From Aristaeella hokkaidonensis (GTDB lineage Bacteria; Bacillota; Clostridia; Christensenellales; Aristaeellaceae): a stretch of 64,000 nucleotides of DNA. Location of the stretch: the NCBI RefSeq assembly GCF_018128945.1, contig NZ_CP068393.1, positions 1,116,001-1,180,000 on the forward strand. The letters run 5' to 3'. The stretch's first letter is position 1, and each line of letters starts with the position of its first letter. Below the pieces are notes generated by a model, which saw only the letters and a program-made list of their open reading frames with translations, was not told where the DNA came from and made no database searches. Shown piece by piece: positions 41,370 to 50,327 of the stretch. The position numbers and the translations under genes were made by a program.

Positions 41370-41474
41370 CTTGTTTTCGGCTTTCCTTCGTATTCTTTCC
41401 GTATTCCCCATCCACACAAAATACATGCTGCTTTTAACATACTTATTGCACCAAAAATATAGGTATAAACCATT

Positions 41475-41502
41475 AATTCTGAATTCTGAATTCTGAATTC
41501 TG
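41475..41502. repeat. Tandem 7-bp repeat, four copies of AATTCTG
   Basis: Four exact head-to-tail copies in the spacer between the divergent nfnA and fba promoters, followed by a partial copy and a T-run. Each junction creates a GAATTC palindrome. It may be a slippage-prone spacer. Confidence 0.85.
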
Positions 41503-41545
41503 AATTTTTTATACATTCCAGGATGTACTTTTTCTTCTCTATCGC

Positions 41546-41574
41546 TTTATTTTCAAGTGGCTCTGTGCTATAAT
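41546..41574 (+). promoter_or_regulatory. Extended -10 promoter of fba
   Basis: TGCTATAAT (extended -10; TATAAT at 41569-41574) with a weak -35 TTTATT at 41546-41551, 17 bp upstream. GAAGGAGGG lies just before the ATG at 41610. Confidence 0.7.
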
Positions 41575-41609
41575 CTCCTGTGAAATAAGACGAAGGAGGG
41601 TTCCTGTCT

Positions 41610-42548
41610 ATGCCACTCGTAACCACTACAGAAATGTTTAAGAAGGCCTATGACGGCGGCTACGCTGTCGGCGCTTTCAACGTCAACAACATGGAAATCA
41701 TCCAGGGCATCACTGAAGCCGCCGGCGAGCTGAAGGCTCCCGTCATCCTGCAGGTTTCCAAGGGCGCCCGTGCCTACGCCAACCACACCTACCTGGTGAA
41801 GCTGGTTGAGGCTGCTGTGATTGAAAATCCCGAAATCCCGATCGCTCTGCATCTGGACCACGGCGACAGCTTCGAGCTCTGCAAGAGCTGCATCGACGGC
41901 GGTTTCACTTCCGTCATGATCGATGCCTCTTCCAAGCCCTATGAAGAGAACATCGCCCTGACCCGTAAGGTTGTCGAATATGCTCATGACCACGGTGTGG
42001 TTGTTGAAGCTGAACTCGGCACCCTGGCCGGCGTTGAGGATGAAGTTTCCGTCGATGCCGACAAGGCCATGTACACCCATCCTGAAGAAGTGGTCGACTT
42101 CGCGACCCGCACCGGCTGCGACTCCCTGGCCATCGCCATCGGTACCAGTCACGGCGCCTACAAGTTCAAGCCCGGCACCAAGCCCCAGCTCCGGTTCGAC
42201 GTGCTCGAAGAGTGCGCCAAGCAGCTGCCCGGCTTCCCGATCGTGCTCCACGGTTCTTCTTCCGTGCCGCAGGAATTCGTTGCCGAGATCAACAAGTACG
42301 GCGGAAACATGCCCGGTGCTATCGGCATTCCGGAAGAGCAGCTCCGTCAGGCCGCCCGCAGCGCTGTCTGCAAGATCAACATTGACTCCGACATCCGTCT
42401 GGCTATGACTGCTGTCATCCGTAAGTACTTTGCGGAGCATCCGGATCACTTCGATCCCCGTCAGTACCTCAAGCCCGCCCGTCAGGCCGTCAAGGACATG
42501 GTTGCCCATAAGATCGTTGACGTGCTCGGCTGCAACGGCAAAGCCTGA
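41610..42548 (+). CDS. fba: Fructose-bisphosphate aldolase, class II
   Basis: Zinc-dependent cleavage of fructose-1,6-bisphosphate in glycolysis. It has 312 residues. Zinc ligands and active-site features: 'IALHLDHGDSFE' (catalytic aspartate and first histidine, about 80-90), 'VVEAELGTLAGVED' (about 133), 'GTSHGAYKF' with the second histidine (about 175), 'PIVLHGSSSVP' with the third (about 208), and 'CKINIDSDIRLA'. Codon use is extremely biased, a sign of high expression. Transcribed alone with an extended -10 promoter and a strong terminator. Confidence 0.97.
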   Translation: MPLVTTTEMFKKAYDGGYAVGAFNVNNMEIIQGITEAAGELKAPVILQVSKGARAYANHTYLVKLVEAAVIENPEIPIALHLDHGDSFELCKSCIDGGFTSVMIDASSKPYEENIALTRKVVEYAHDHGVVVEAELGTLAGVEDEVSVDADKAMYTHPEEVVDFATRTGCDSLAIAIGTSHGAYKFKPGTKPQLRFDVLEECAKQLPGFPIVLHGSSSVPQEFVAEINKYGGNMPGAIGIPEEQLRQAARSAVCKINIDSDIRLAMTAVIRKYFAEHPDHFDPRQYLKPARQAVKDMVAHKIVDVLGCNGKA

Positions 42549-42569
42549 TGCATTGATTCGCACAAACAA

Positions 42570-42602
42570 AAGCACGCTGGATAATCCAGCGTGCTTCTTT
42601 TT
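42570..42602. terminator. Bidirectional terminator between fba and the vanW-like gene
   Basis: Perfect stem AAGCACGCTGG / CCAGCGTGCTT with TCTTTTT on the plus side and TTTTGTTTG on the minus side. Confidence 0.88.
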
Positions 42603-42611
42603 ATGCTTCCT

Positions 42612-44339
42612 TTATTTCTTGGCGCTCGGGTCATAATACCTTTCCGCCCTGGGTTCGTATCTGTCACGGTACATCTTTTTCCGGCTGGTTTCCACACCGT
42701 TCGTGTATTCCACCAGGTAGCAGTCTACATTGCATCCGTCTTTCGCTTTGGCGACAAGGTCTCTGTCTCCTACAGGAACGGGATTCAGCGTGCAGGGTAT
42801 TGCTTCTTCCACTGTGACCATGTCATAACTGATGCTGCCCATATCCTTGCCGTAGATGGTAACCTCGCAGATCAGCTTTTTCTTTTCCTTCTTTGTGGCC
42901 GGGATGGTTTTCACATGGGCCACAATGTAGATCGGAGCGTCGGAAGTATTTCTGAAGGAGAAATCGATCTTCTTTCCGCCCCTGAATTCAGACCAGTAAA
43001 CCGTGGCGTCTTTGCCGTATTCTGTATAGGTCACCGAATCAGAATGGGGTCTGCGTTCCAGGATCTGCATTCCGGCCCGGACGGCAGCCTGGTAAAGCGT
43101 TGTGCTGGCCTGGCAGACACCGCCGCCGTAGCCTTCTTCGTGTTCCCCGTATACATATTCTGTCGCGGGATAGAAGCCGCGTTCCGGCGTCCGTTTACCG
43201 ACCACCTTGTTGAAACTGAAGGTACCGTTCGGCTCGATTATGGATCCATAGCTGTTGATATAATCAAACGCGAGCCGGATATTTTTGTTCCTGTTTTCTT
43301 CAGAATGTCTGCTGATCTCCGTGGTCGCGTATCCCCGGACTTTGTAGTTCATGATCAGGTCAGACCGGAAGACTGTCGGTGCAACCACGTCCGGGATCAG
43401 CTCAACAGAACCGCTTTCCATGGTGGAAACCATCTGGTAAAGCTTCTGCCGGATGGGCTCGATATCCAGGTTCCGTCCGTATTCTTCATCTGTGAATACA
43501 AAGGGGTATTCCTGGTTCGGGTCAAACTGCGTCATCGCCGCGTTCACTGCGGGTTTATCAATGGCTTCCTTGATCTGCATCAGCTTTTCGTCAATCACGT
43601 GCGTATTGCCGTCCGGCTGTGCCGTATAGTCGTTGTACGGAGTCTCTTCCAGCTGCAGCATTTCTGCATACCGCTGTTCGTTGTCTCCCGTATGTCCTTT
43701 GGCCCATGCCTGGTACAGTACGCTCTGTGTATCAACGTTGAAACCCATCATATCAGCGTTGATTTCCAGTAACTGCTGATCGTTATAGGTCAGCTGTACC
43801 TTCCACGCGTCATGCCGTTGCTGGATCTGGCTGTTTACCGAGTTCAGGGCCTGCTCCGGCGTCATCCCGCCCAGGTGAATGCCGTCGACGTATACGCCGG
43901 GACAGAACAGGTTGTTGTAGGCTTCAACCTTGTCGTTGATTTTTCTCGTCCTGAGCTGGCTCGTGATCGAGAAATATGCGCCTGTCCCGATGGCACCGAC
44001 CAGGACAATCAGAAAGAGCGCAAGCAGCACCGGATGCTTTTTCCGGGTCTTTTTCTTTTTCCCCTGGTTTCCGGTGGGAACGATAAAACCGCGTTGGCCG
44101 CCGTTTATGGGCTGCTGCTGCCCCGTATAATAGGCGCTGTTCTGCTGTGGAGGCATCTGTCCGGGATAGTATCCCGGCGGAACCTGCTGCCAGCCGTCCT
44201 GCGGCTGTGGGTTCCGCTGCGGAACATATCCTCTGCTGGGGCCGGCAGAATGGTTCATCATGTTCCGTGCCGCGTCTTCCACTCTCTGCGGGATGCCGCT
44301 GTTTGCTGTGGAATTGTCCGCGTTCTGTTTCCTCGCCAT
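42612..44339 (-). CDS. VanW-domain membrane-anchored cell-wall protein
   Basis: 575 residues. A disordered, glutamine/proline-rich N-terminus (about 1-95) stays in the cytosol, followed by one transmembrane helix (about 104-126). Outside lie a peptidoglycan-binding-type YoaR region (about 140-330, 'VDGIHLGGMTPEQALNSV') and a VanW domain (about 335-490) with the signature 'FSFNKVVGKRTPERGFYPA' and 'GGGVCQASTTLYQAAVRAG'. The end is a short beta-rich segment, possibly G5-like. VanW occurs in some vancomycin-resistance clusters but is not itself a resistance gene; no van genes are near. Last gene of the tilS-hpt-ftsH transcript. Confidence 0.85.
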   Translation of the reverse strand: MARKQNADNSTANSGIPQRVEDAARNMMNHSAGPSRGYVPQRNPQPQDGWQQVPPGYYPGQMPPQQNSAYYTGQQQPINGGQRGFIVPTGNQGKKKKTRKKHPVLLALFLIVLVGAIGTGAYFSITSQLRTRKINDKVEAYNNLFCPGVYVDGIHLGGMTPEQALNSVNSQIQQRHDAWKVQLTYNDQQLLEINADMMGFNVDTQSVLYQAWAKGHTGDNEQRYAEMLQLEETPYNDYTAQPDGNTHVIDEKLMQIKEAIDKPAVNAAMTQFDPNQEYPFVFTDEEYGRNLDIEPIRQKLYQMVSTMESGSVELIPDVVAPTVFRSDLIMNYKVRGYATTEISRHSEENRNKNIRLAFDYINSYGSIIEPNGTFSFNKVVGKRTPERGFYPATEYVYGEHEEGYGGGVCQASTTLYQAAVRAGMQILERRPHSDSVTYTEYGKDATVYWSEFRGGKKIDFSFRNTSDAPIYIVAHVKTIPATKKEKKKLICEVTIYGKDMGSISYDMVTVEEAIPCTLNPVPVGDRDLVAKAKDGCNVDCYLVEYTNGVETSRKKMYRDRYEPRAERYYDPSAKK

Positions 44340-44382
44340 CTGCCCGCCCCCTTTCTTTATTTATTTGCTAATCAAATGCGGA

Positions 44383-46425
44383 TCAGGCTTCACCCTGGGT
44401 CTGCGCTTCGCTCTGCGCGGGTTCCTGTGCTTCTGCCGGATCCTTTGCCAGTGCTTCCATTTCCTTGTCGGTTTCCGCTTCAAAGGCTTCCTTGCTTTCG
44501 CGGATGATTTCCTCAGCCGTCCTCGGCTTGTCTTCCTTGGTGGCTTCAGGCATCTCACCCGTTTCCATCAGGGAAACAAACTCGGCGCGGTTCAGGGTTT
44601 CCTGCTCCAGCAGAGCCTGGGTCAGCAGTTCAAGCTTGTCCAGGTTGTCCGTCAGGATCTTCTTGGCTTTTTCATAGCATCTGGCCAGGATGGAAGCTAC
44701 CTCACGGTCAATCTTCGCGGCGATCTCTTCGCTGTACTCACGGCTCTGGCCGAATTCCATACCGACGAACACTTCCTGGTCGCTTCCCAGGTAGATGGTG
44801 CCGATATTGTCGCTCATGCCGAATTGCGTTACCATCTTCCGGCAGATCTCCGTCGCCCGCTTCAGGTCGCTGGAGGATCCGGTATAGATTTCACCGAGTC
44901 CGACTTCTTCCGCAGCGTGTCCGCCCAGCATCATGGTGATCTGGTCAAACAGCTGGCTGCGGCTCATGTTGTCATGTTCCTCAGCAGGCAGCGCCAGGGT
45001 ATGTCCTGCCGCCTGTCCCCAGGGAACAATCGTGATCAGGTGCACTTCATCGCAGCCCTCCAGCAGATGGCCGATGATGGCGTGTCCGCCTTCGTGAATG
45101 GCCACCATGCGGCGGTCTTTCTCGTTCACCTTGTGGCTCTTCTTTTCAGGACCCATCTGCACCCGGGCGATGGCGTCGATCAGCAGCTGCTGGTCAATCT
45201 TTTTCTTTCTGGCCCGGGCCGCGAGGATGGCGGCTTCGTTCATCACGTTTTCCAGGTCAGCGCCGGTGGCGTACGGCATCCGCTTCGCGATGTTGTCCAG
45301 GTCCACGCTGTCATCCAGTTTCTTGCCCTTGCTGTGAACCTTCAGGATCGCCACGCGGCCGTTCTGGTCCGGATAATTGACCGTCACCTGCCGGTCGAAA
45401 CGGCCGGGACGCATCAGGGCGGGGTCAAGGATGTCGCGGCGGTTGGTCGCGGCCATCACGATGATGCCTTCGTTCACGGCAAAACCGTCCATCTCAACCA
45501 GCAGCTGGTTCAGCGTCTGTTCACGTTCATCGTGGCCGCCGCCGAGACCGGCGCCGCGGTGACGTCCAACTGCGTCAATTTCATCTATAAATACGATGGC
45601 AGGAGCCACCTTCTTGGCCTGGTCAAACAGGTCGCGGACGCGGCTCGCGCCGACGCCGACGAACATCTCCACAAAGTCACTGCCGCTGATGGAGAAGAAG
45701 GGTACGCCTGCTTCGCCCGCAACAGCCTTGGCCAGCAGGGTTTTACCGGTTCCGGGAGGTCCGACGAGCAGCACGCCCTTGGGAATCCTGGCGCCCAGTT
45801 CCGTGTAGTTCCGGGGATTCTTCAGGAAGTCAACCATCTCCTGGAGTTCTTCCTTTTCTTCATCAGCGCCGGCCACGTCTGCAAAAGTAATCTTGTTCTT
45901 CGTAGGATCCTGCATCCGGGCGCGGCTCTTGCCGAAGGACATCACCTTTCCGCCGCCGCCTGCCTGGGAGCGGATCATCACAAACCAGATGACTGCCATA
46001 ATACCCAGCATGATCAGGTACGGCAGGAAATCATACCACCACGGAATCACAACCGGGGCACGGTATTCCAGGTCAAAAGACAGCTGGTCTACCGTAACCT
46101 GGTCCAGCGGTACGTTCTTTTTATTGGCTTCAATCTGGCGGACAGTGTCCAGGAAGTCCGCACCGATTGTGGTTTCAAAATCGTAGTTGCGTTCCGGGAA
46201 ATCGTCCGCCGCCACATTGGTGGATTTAGTCACACCAACCAGGGCATTGTTTCGGATGGCAACTCTGGATACCTTGCCTTCTTTGATCATATCCAGCAGC
46301 TGCGGATATTCGATCCTGCGGCTGACCGTCTGGCTCAGGCCGCCGTTCAGCAGGATGGCTATCAGCAGCAGCGTGGTAAGAAGTACAACGTACCCGACGA
46401 TACCCCTTGAAGGTCTTCTATTCAA
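44383..46425 (-). CDS. ftsH: ATP-dependent zinc metalloprotease FtsH (TTG start)
   Basis: Membrane-bound AAA+ protease that degrades damaged membrane proteins and some regulators. It has 680 residues: two transmembrane helices (about 10-28 and 130-150) flank an extracellular domain; AAA module with Walker A '[12 protein letters not shown]' (about 230), Walker B '[11 protein letters not shown]', arginine finger 'MRPGRFDR'; M41 protease with '[13 protein letters not shown]' (HExxH intact, but HEGGH in place of the near-universal HEAGH) and third zinc ligand in '[10 protein letters not shown]'. The charged tail (about 620-680) is long. TTG at 46423-46425 follows GGGGGAA. Operon tilS-hpt-ftsH is conserved. 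Confidence 0.95.
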   Translation of the reverse strand: MNRRPSRGIVGYVVLLTTLLLIAILLNGGLSQTVSRRIEYPQLLDMIKEGKVSRVAIRNNALVGVTKSTNVAADDFPERNYDFETTIGADFLDTVRQIEANKKNVPLDQVTVDQLSFDLEYRAPVVIPWWYDFLPYLIMLGIMAVIWFVMIRSQAGGGGKVMSFGKSRARMQDPTKNKITFADVAGADEEKEELQEMVDFLKNPRNYTELGARIPKGVLLVGPPGTGKTLLAKAVAGEAGVPFFSISGSDFVEMFVGVGASRVRDLFDQAKKVAPAIVFIDEIDAVGRHRGAGLGGGHDEREQTLNQLLVEMDGFAVNEGIIVMAATNRRDILDPALMRPGRFDRQVTVNYPDQNGRVAILKVHSKGKKLDDSVDLDNIAKRMPYATGADLENVMNEAAILAARARKKKIDQQLLIDAIARVQMGPEKKSHKVNEKDRRMVAIHEGGHAIIGHLLEGCDEVHLITIVPWGQAAGHTLALPAEEHDNMSRSQLFDQITMMLGGHAAEEVGLGEIYTGSSSDLKRATEICRKMVTQFGMSDNIGTIYLGSDQEVFVGMEFGQSREYSEEIAAKIDREVASILARCYEKAKKILTDNLDKLELLTQALLEQETLNRAEFVSLMETGEMPEATKEDKPRTAEEIIRESKEAFEAETDKEMEALAKDPAEAQEPAQSEAQTQGEA

Positions 46426-46448
46426 AAGAGATTCCCCCTTTTACTTAC

Positions 46449-47012
46449 TTATTTATCTCCGTAAATTTTCGGAGAAAGAACGCCGATATCCGGCAGGTTA
46501 CGGTACGTCTGGTCGTAATCCAGCCCGTAGCCTACCACAAAGGCGTCCGGAATGTCAAAGCACACATAGTCCACTTTCAGGTCAGGTACAGTACGCCGTG
46601 CTGTCTTGTCCAGCAGGGCGGCAATGCGGATGGATGCTGCTCCCCTGTGCGCCAGCATGCTCTTCAGGTAATTCAGCGTGACGCCTGTGTCCACGATATC
46701 TTCAACAATGATGACGTCCTTGCCGACGATATCCTTGTCAAGGTCCTTCAGCACGCGCACAACACCGCTGGTCTTCGTCGCGCTGCCGTAGCTGGAGATT
46801 GCCATAAAGTCCGCTGTCACCGGCAGGTCGATTTCCCGCATCAGGTCGGAGAAGAACAGCACTGCGCCCTTGAGGATGCAGACCAGCACCGGTTCCTTTC
46901 CGGCATAATCCTTTGTAATCTTCTGACCGAGTTCCCTGACTTTTTCCGCGATTTCCTCTTTTGTTACAAGGATCCTGTCCAGGTCCTCATAAATCTTCGC
47001 GCTCTGTTCCAT
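46449..47012 (-). CDS. hpt: Hypoxanthine phosphoribosyltransferase
   Basis: Salvages hypoxanthine or guanine with PRPP to IMP or GMP. It has 187 residues, with the PRPP-binding motif 'VIIVEDIVDTGVTLNYL' (about 96), 'CILKGAVLFFSDLMREID' and 'FVVGYGLDYDQTYRNLPDIGVL' near the C-terminus. Fits the salvage use of nucleosides imported by the BMP-type transporter elsewhere in the window. Confidence 0.96.
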   Translation of the reverse strand: MEQSAKIYEDLDRILVTKEEIAEKVRELGQKITKDYAGKEPVLVCILKGAVLFFSDLMREIDLPVTADFMAISSYGSATKTSGVVRVLKDLDKDIVGKDVIIVEDIVDTGVTLNYLKSMLAHRGAASIRIAALLDKTARRTVPDLKVDYVCFDIPDAFVVGYGLDYDQTYRNLPDIGVLSPKIYGDK

Positions 47013-47031
47013 GTGTGTGGTCCTCTCTTGT

Positions 47032-48372
47032 TTATTCTGTCCAGGGGGTCTCTCCGTGCCAGGTAATGCGCACGGGATGATCTTCCCCGTTCCATCTGGG
47101 TATGTTGCCTGCTCCTACGCCGCAGACCAGCAGGACTTCGTTTCCCCTGCAGATCAGCGGAATCTGATCCCGGAAGGGCTCCCCGATCCGTCTGTCCGTC
47201 AGGTAGTCCTGCAGTTTCCGGCTTCCGGTGCTTCCGAATGGCCTGATTCTGTCTCCGGGACGGCGCGTACGGATCTCGCATCCCTCGAAAAATCCGTCCG
47301 GTACCTCCTGGGTTCTCTTACCATCTCCCGGGTTACCCTCTGAAGGGCCGACCGTAATCCGGTAATCACCGAACACAGTCTCTTTTCCGGAAAACGCTGC
47401 TGGTTCAGGTGCTTCTTCCTTTTCGCTTCTCCGCAGGATCAGGTGCTTTCCTGTCCTTACGGCATAGGCGCCGCCGGGAAGATTGATCTTTCCCTTTGTC
47501 ACGTCCAGCAGCGCGGTCAGTGCTTCTGTCTGGGCGGCGCTCAGCGCGTGTTCTTCCAGCACCGGCCCTTCCGCGTTCCACCATTTCCGCAGCACCCGCC
47601 GTCGCACTGCTTCCGGCTCTGCGGTGATCGCCGCGGCGTTCAGGATGCTCCCCTTGGCGTTCTCCCGGAGCAGCTTTTCTGCTGCTGCGTCCAGTACGTC
47701 GTTATCAGCCGCTATCATCCCGGCTGTCCGGCAGATCTTGTCAACGGCGGATTCGGAAATGGCTTCCAGTGCGGGAATCAGTTCCTGCCGGACTTTGTTC
47801 CGGAGGTAAGCCGTATCGGTATTGGTGGAATCTTCCCGCCATCCGGTTCCGTCTTCCGTCAGGGCTGCCCTGATTTCTTCCCGCCTGATTCGGAGCATCG
47901 GGCGGAGAATGCGGATATCCTCTACCGTTTCGTCTTCCCTCATGCATTCCAGCCCCTCAGGGCCAGCGCCCCTTGTCAGGCGCATCAGGAAGGTTTCTGC
48001 CTGGTCATCTGCATGGTGGGCCAGGATCAGTCCGTCCGCTTTGAATGCCTTATATTTCTCCCGAAAAAAACCGTATCTGGCTTTCCGCGCGGAATCCTCA
48101 TCGGTTTTTCCCTGAAGATCAGCCCGGTAAACGGTCAGCGGAACGCCTTCCCGTTCACACAATTCGCGGCAGAATTTCTCGTCATCGTCAGACTCAGTCC
48201 CTCTTAGCCCGTGATTCACGTGTACGGCTTCCGCGGCAATCCGGCCATCCCTGATATCCGGAAGCAGCGTCATCAGCAGCGCAACGCTGTCCGCTCCTCC
48301 GGACAATCCGATCAGGTAACGTCCTGCTTTAATGGGATACATCCGCTCCCTGAGTCTGTCTGTTGCTCTCAT
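47032..48372 (-). CDS. tilS: tRNA(Ile)-lysidine synthetase
   Basis: Converts cytidine 34 of tRNA(Ile2) to lysidine so that it reads AUA. It has 446 residues. PP-loop 'GLSGGADSVALL' (about 23), 'VNHGLRG', 'DEDSARKARYGFF', 'AHHADDQAETFLMRL' and the C-terminal TilS domain ('RPGDRIRPFGSTGSRKLQDYLTDRRI') are all present. The start ATG has a poor ribosome binding site ten bases after the preceding stop, so translation may be coupled. Confidence 0.95.
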   Translation of the reverse strand: MRATDRLRERMYPIKAGRYLIGLSGGADSVALLMTLLPDIRDGRIAAEAVHVNHGLRGTESDDDEKFCRELCEREGVPLTVYRADLQGKTDEDSARKARYGFFREKYKAFKADGLILAHHADDQAETFLMRLTRGAGPEGLECMREDETVEDIRILRPMLRIRREEIRAALTEDGTGWREDSTNTDTAYLRNKVRQELIPALEAISESAVDKICRTAGMIAADNDVLDAAAEKLLRENAKGSILNAAAITAEPEAVRRRVLRKWWNAEGPVLEEHALSAAQTEALTALLDVTKGKINLPGGAYAVRTGKHLILRRSEKEEAPEPAAFSGKETVFGDYRITVGPSEGNPGDGKRTQEVPDGFFEGCEIRTRRPGDRIRPFGSTGSRKLQDYLTDRRIGEPFRDQIPLICRGNEVLLVCGVGAGNIPRWNGEDHPVRITWHGETPWTE

Positions 48373-48381
48373 ATTCGTCAG

Positions 48382-50061
48382 TTATTTCGGTCTCTCCGGC
48401 GCAAGGCAGATATGGCATGCCTTCAGGTCGGAATGTGCTCCCTGCAGCAGTTCGCCGTAGGTGAACTGTCCCTGCAGCGGAAGGTACTTGCTGTTGATCG
48501 TCCTGCAGTTGGGATCCCGGTGATATTTGGCTCCGCCCTCCGGGTTGTAATACAAGGGCGTGTTGTCAGACGTTTCCAGCGTGGGGGTAGGTTCAGGTGC
48601 CGGCGTGATTGTAACAACTTCTTCTTCATTTGTCTGCATGCTGGAAGGATCGACGTACCACCTGTCGTCTTCCCCTTTTTTCATGCTGACCATCATTTCG
48701 TATACTTTGTTTTCTTTCCCGTCATTTCTGTTCATTTCAACTTTCATGCTGACGGTACGCATTGTGTCATATGCGGTTCCGGAGACTGAAAGCATTTCAT
48801 ACTTGACCGGTATCCTGTTCTTGGTAACGCTGAACAGCGCCTGCTGAACATTCTCCTGTTTATTCTGCCATTCGTAATGACAGTAATTCACCATATTGGG
48901 AATATCGTTTCCGGACCAGAGCGTCATAAACTCATAAAGGCGTGCTTTGATTTCTTCTTCCCCGCCTTCCGGAATCGGCGTTTCGATTTCTGCCGGAGCA
49001 GGAGTAACAGCTGAGTTGTTTACCACAGCGCCGTAAGGATTATTGTCGGCAGCTCCGGCGTTTCCATTCAGATCCTGCTGTACAGTCTGTTGTTGCTGCT
49101 GTTGTTGCTGCTGCTGCGGATTGGTTCTCTTTGTACCCTGTCCGCCTGTCACAAGACCGATGATCGTAATCAGCGCAAGTACGCCGAAAACGATGGAGAA
49201 ACACAGCCTCTTGTTGTTCTCTGTCAGGTTCTTCAGCCACAGTGCCGCTGTTGTGCCCGCCGTCAGGAGAAGGAATACCCATTTCATCGCGCTCATGCCG
49301 TTAATAAACATGCCCAGCACAAAGAACACCAGCAGCGTGGCACATATAATCAGAAGATATGCGTCCGTCAGCACAAAGGGCGGCCTCCGGACAGGTACGG
49401 GCTGTGGTACATATCCGCCGCCGTTCAGCGGGACCTGTCCGCCCTGTTCCTGCAGCGGATTCATCGGTGCCTGCTGGCGTCCCATCTGCGTATACGCAGC
49501 ATTATATCCCTGGGCATATCCGTTGGGAGCCTGGTATCCGGGCGTCGTGTATCCCGGGCTGTAGGGAGTCTGCGGGATATAACTTCCGGCGGGCTGCTGG
49601 CTGGCAGCGGGATAGGTATATCCTGTCATACCGGCAGCATTTGCCTGCGGATACCCATTCTGCTGCGGATATCCGTTTTGCTGCGCATAAGCGTTCCCGG
49701 CCGGATATCCGGCATTCTGGGGCTGGGTATATCCGGTCTGGGCATACCCGTTCTGTGTAAAGGCTCCCTGTCCGACGTAGCCGGTATTATCAGTCGCACC
49801 GGCCGGTGTTTGTCCGCCGGGAACCTGGGGCGTCTGGTAAGTACGGGACGCCTGGTATCCCTGCATCTGGGTATATCCCGTTGCCTGGGGATAGCCCTGG
49901 GGATTCTGGTATCCCTGGGGTGCCTGATATTCCTGCTGATTCTGATATCCCTGCTGTGTGGGATATCCGGGATAGGCGGCTCCGCCGGGATAGCTTCCCT
50001 GCGGATAACCGTTCTGCTGCGGATATCCACCCTGATAGGTGTTCTGATCTTTCTTTCTCAT
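48382..50061 (-). CDS. Membrane protein with GYPQQ-type repeats, polyglutamine and a C-terminal Cys/His motif
   Basis: About 559 residues from ATG 50061 (MRKKDQNTYQGGYP). Residues 5-230 are a disordered tyrosine/glycine/proline/glutamine repeat region (GYPQQNGYPQ, YQNPQGYPQ). Two to three transmembrane helices (about 240-310) follow, then a polyglutamine run of ten, a globular domain (about 375-480) that includes 'LYEFMTLWSGNDIPNMVNYC', and a threonine/proline linker. The last 45 residues hold 'YHRDPNCRTI ... KACHIC', a histidine/cysteine arrangement that looks like a small metal site, similar to tails seen on some exported Firmicutes proteins. Role unknown. It begins the transcript leading to tilS. 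Confidence 0.6.
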   Translation of the reverse strand: MRKKDQNTYQGGYPQQNGYPQGSYPGGAAYPGYPTQQGYQNQQEYQAPQGYQNPQGYPQATGYTQMQGYQASRTYQTPQVPGGQTPAGATDNTGYVGQGAFTQNGYAQTGYTQPQNAGYPAGNAYAQQNGYPQQNGYPQANAAGMTGYTYPAASQQPAGSYIPQTPYSPGYTTPGYQAPNGYAQGYNAAYTQMGRQQAPMNPLQEQGGQVPLNGGGYVPQPVPVRRPPFVLTDAYLLIICATLLVFFVLGMFINGMSAMKWVFLLLTAGTTAALWLKNLTENNKRLCFSIVFGVLALITIIGLVTGGQGTKRTNPQQQQQQQQQQTVQQDLNGNAGAADNNPYGAVVNNSAVTPAPAEIETPIPEGGEEEIKARLYEFMTLWSGNDIPNMVNYCHYEWQNKQENVQQALFSVTKNRIPVKYEMLSVSGTAYDTMRTVSMKVEMNRNDGKENKVYEMMVSMKKGEDDRWYVDPSSMQTNEEEVVTITPAPEPTPTLETSDNTPLYYNPEGGAKYHRDPNCRTINSKYLPLQGQFTYGELLQGAHSDLKACHICLAPERPK

Positions 50062-50266
50062 ATCTTTTCCTTTCCGCTTCAGGCGGTGATTGTCGCATTT
50101 TGAGGACATGAGAAACTGGCTTTTTGCACAGCAACTCAATATAAAATTTTAACATTCATGCGCTTTATTGTAAAGGATAAACTGATGAATTACGTTCGTC
50201 GGATGACGGATTCATTTTATGTCAGAATCCTTCACATATTTGTCTTTCCTTCCTCCTTTTGTAACA

Positions 50267-50296
50267 TTGACACCTCTTTTAACACTATGATAAAAT
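50267..50296 (+). promoter_or_regulatory. Promoter of the polysaccharide operon
   Basis: TTGACA (50267-50272), 18-bp spacer, TAAAAT (50291-50296). The leader is about 25 nt and contains GGAGGGG seven bases before the TTG start. The rest of the 266-base gap back to 50062 holds AT-rich sequence with no ORF or clear structure. Confidence 0.78.
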
Positions 50297-50327
50297 AATG
50301 TAGTTTTTGAGAAATGGAGGGGTCTGT

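Noticed and set aside
42612..44339. VanW-like gene as a vancomycin-resistance determinant
   Set aside because: VanW domains are common in Firmicutes wall proteins; no vanA/B/X/H/R/S genes are near.
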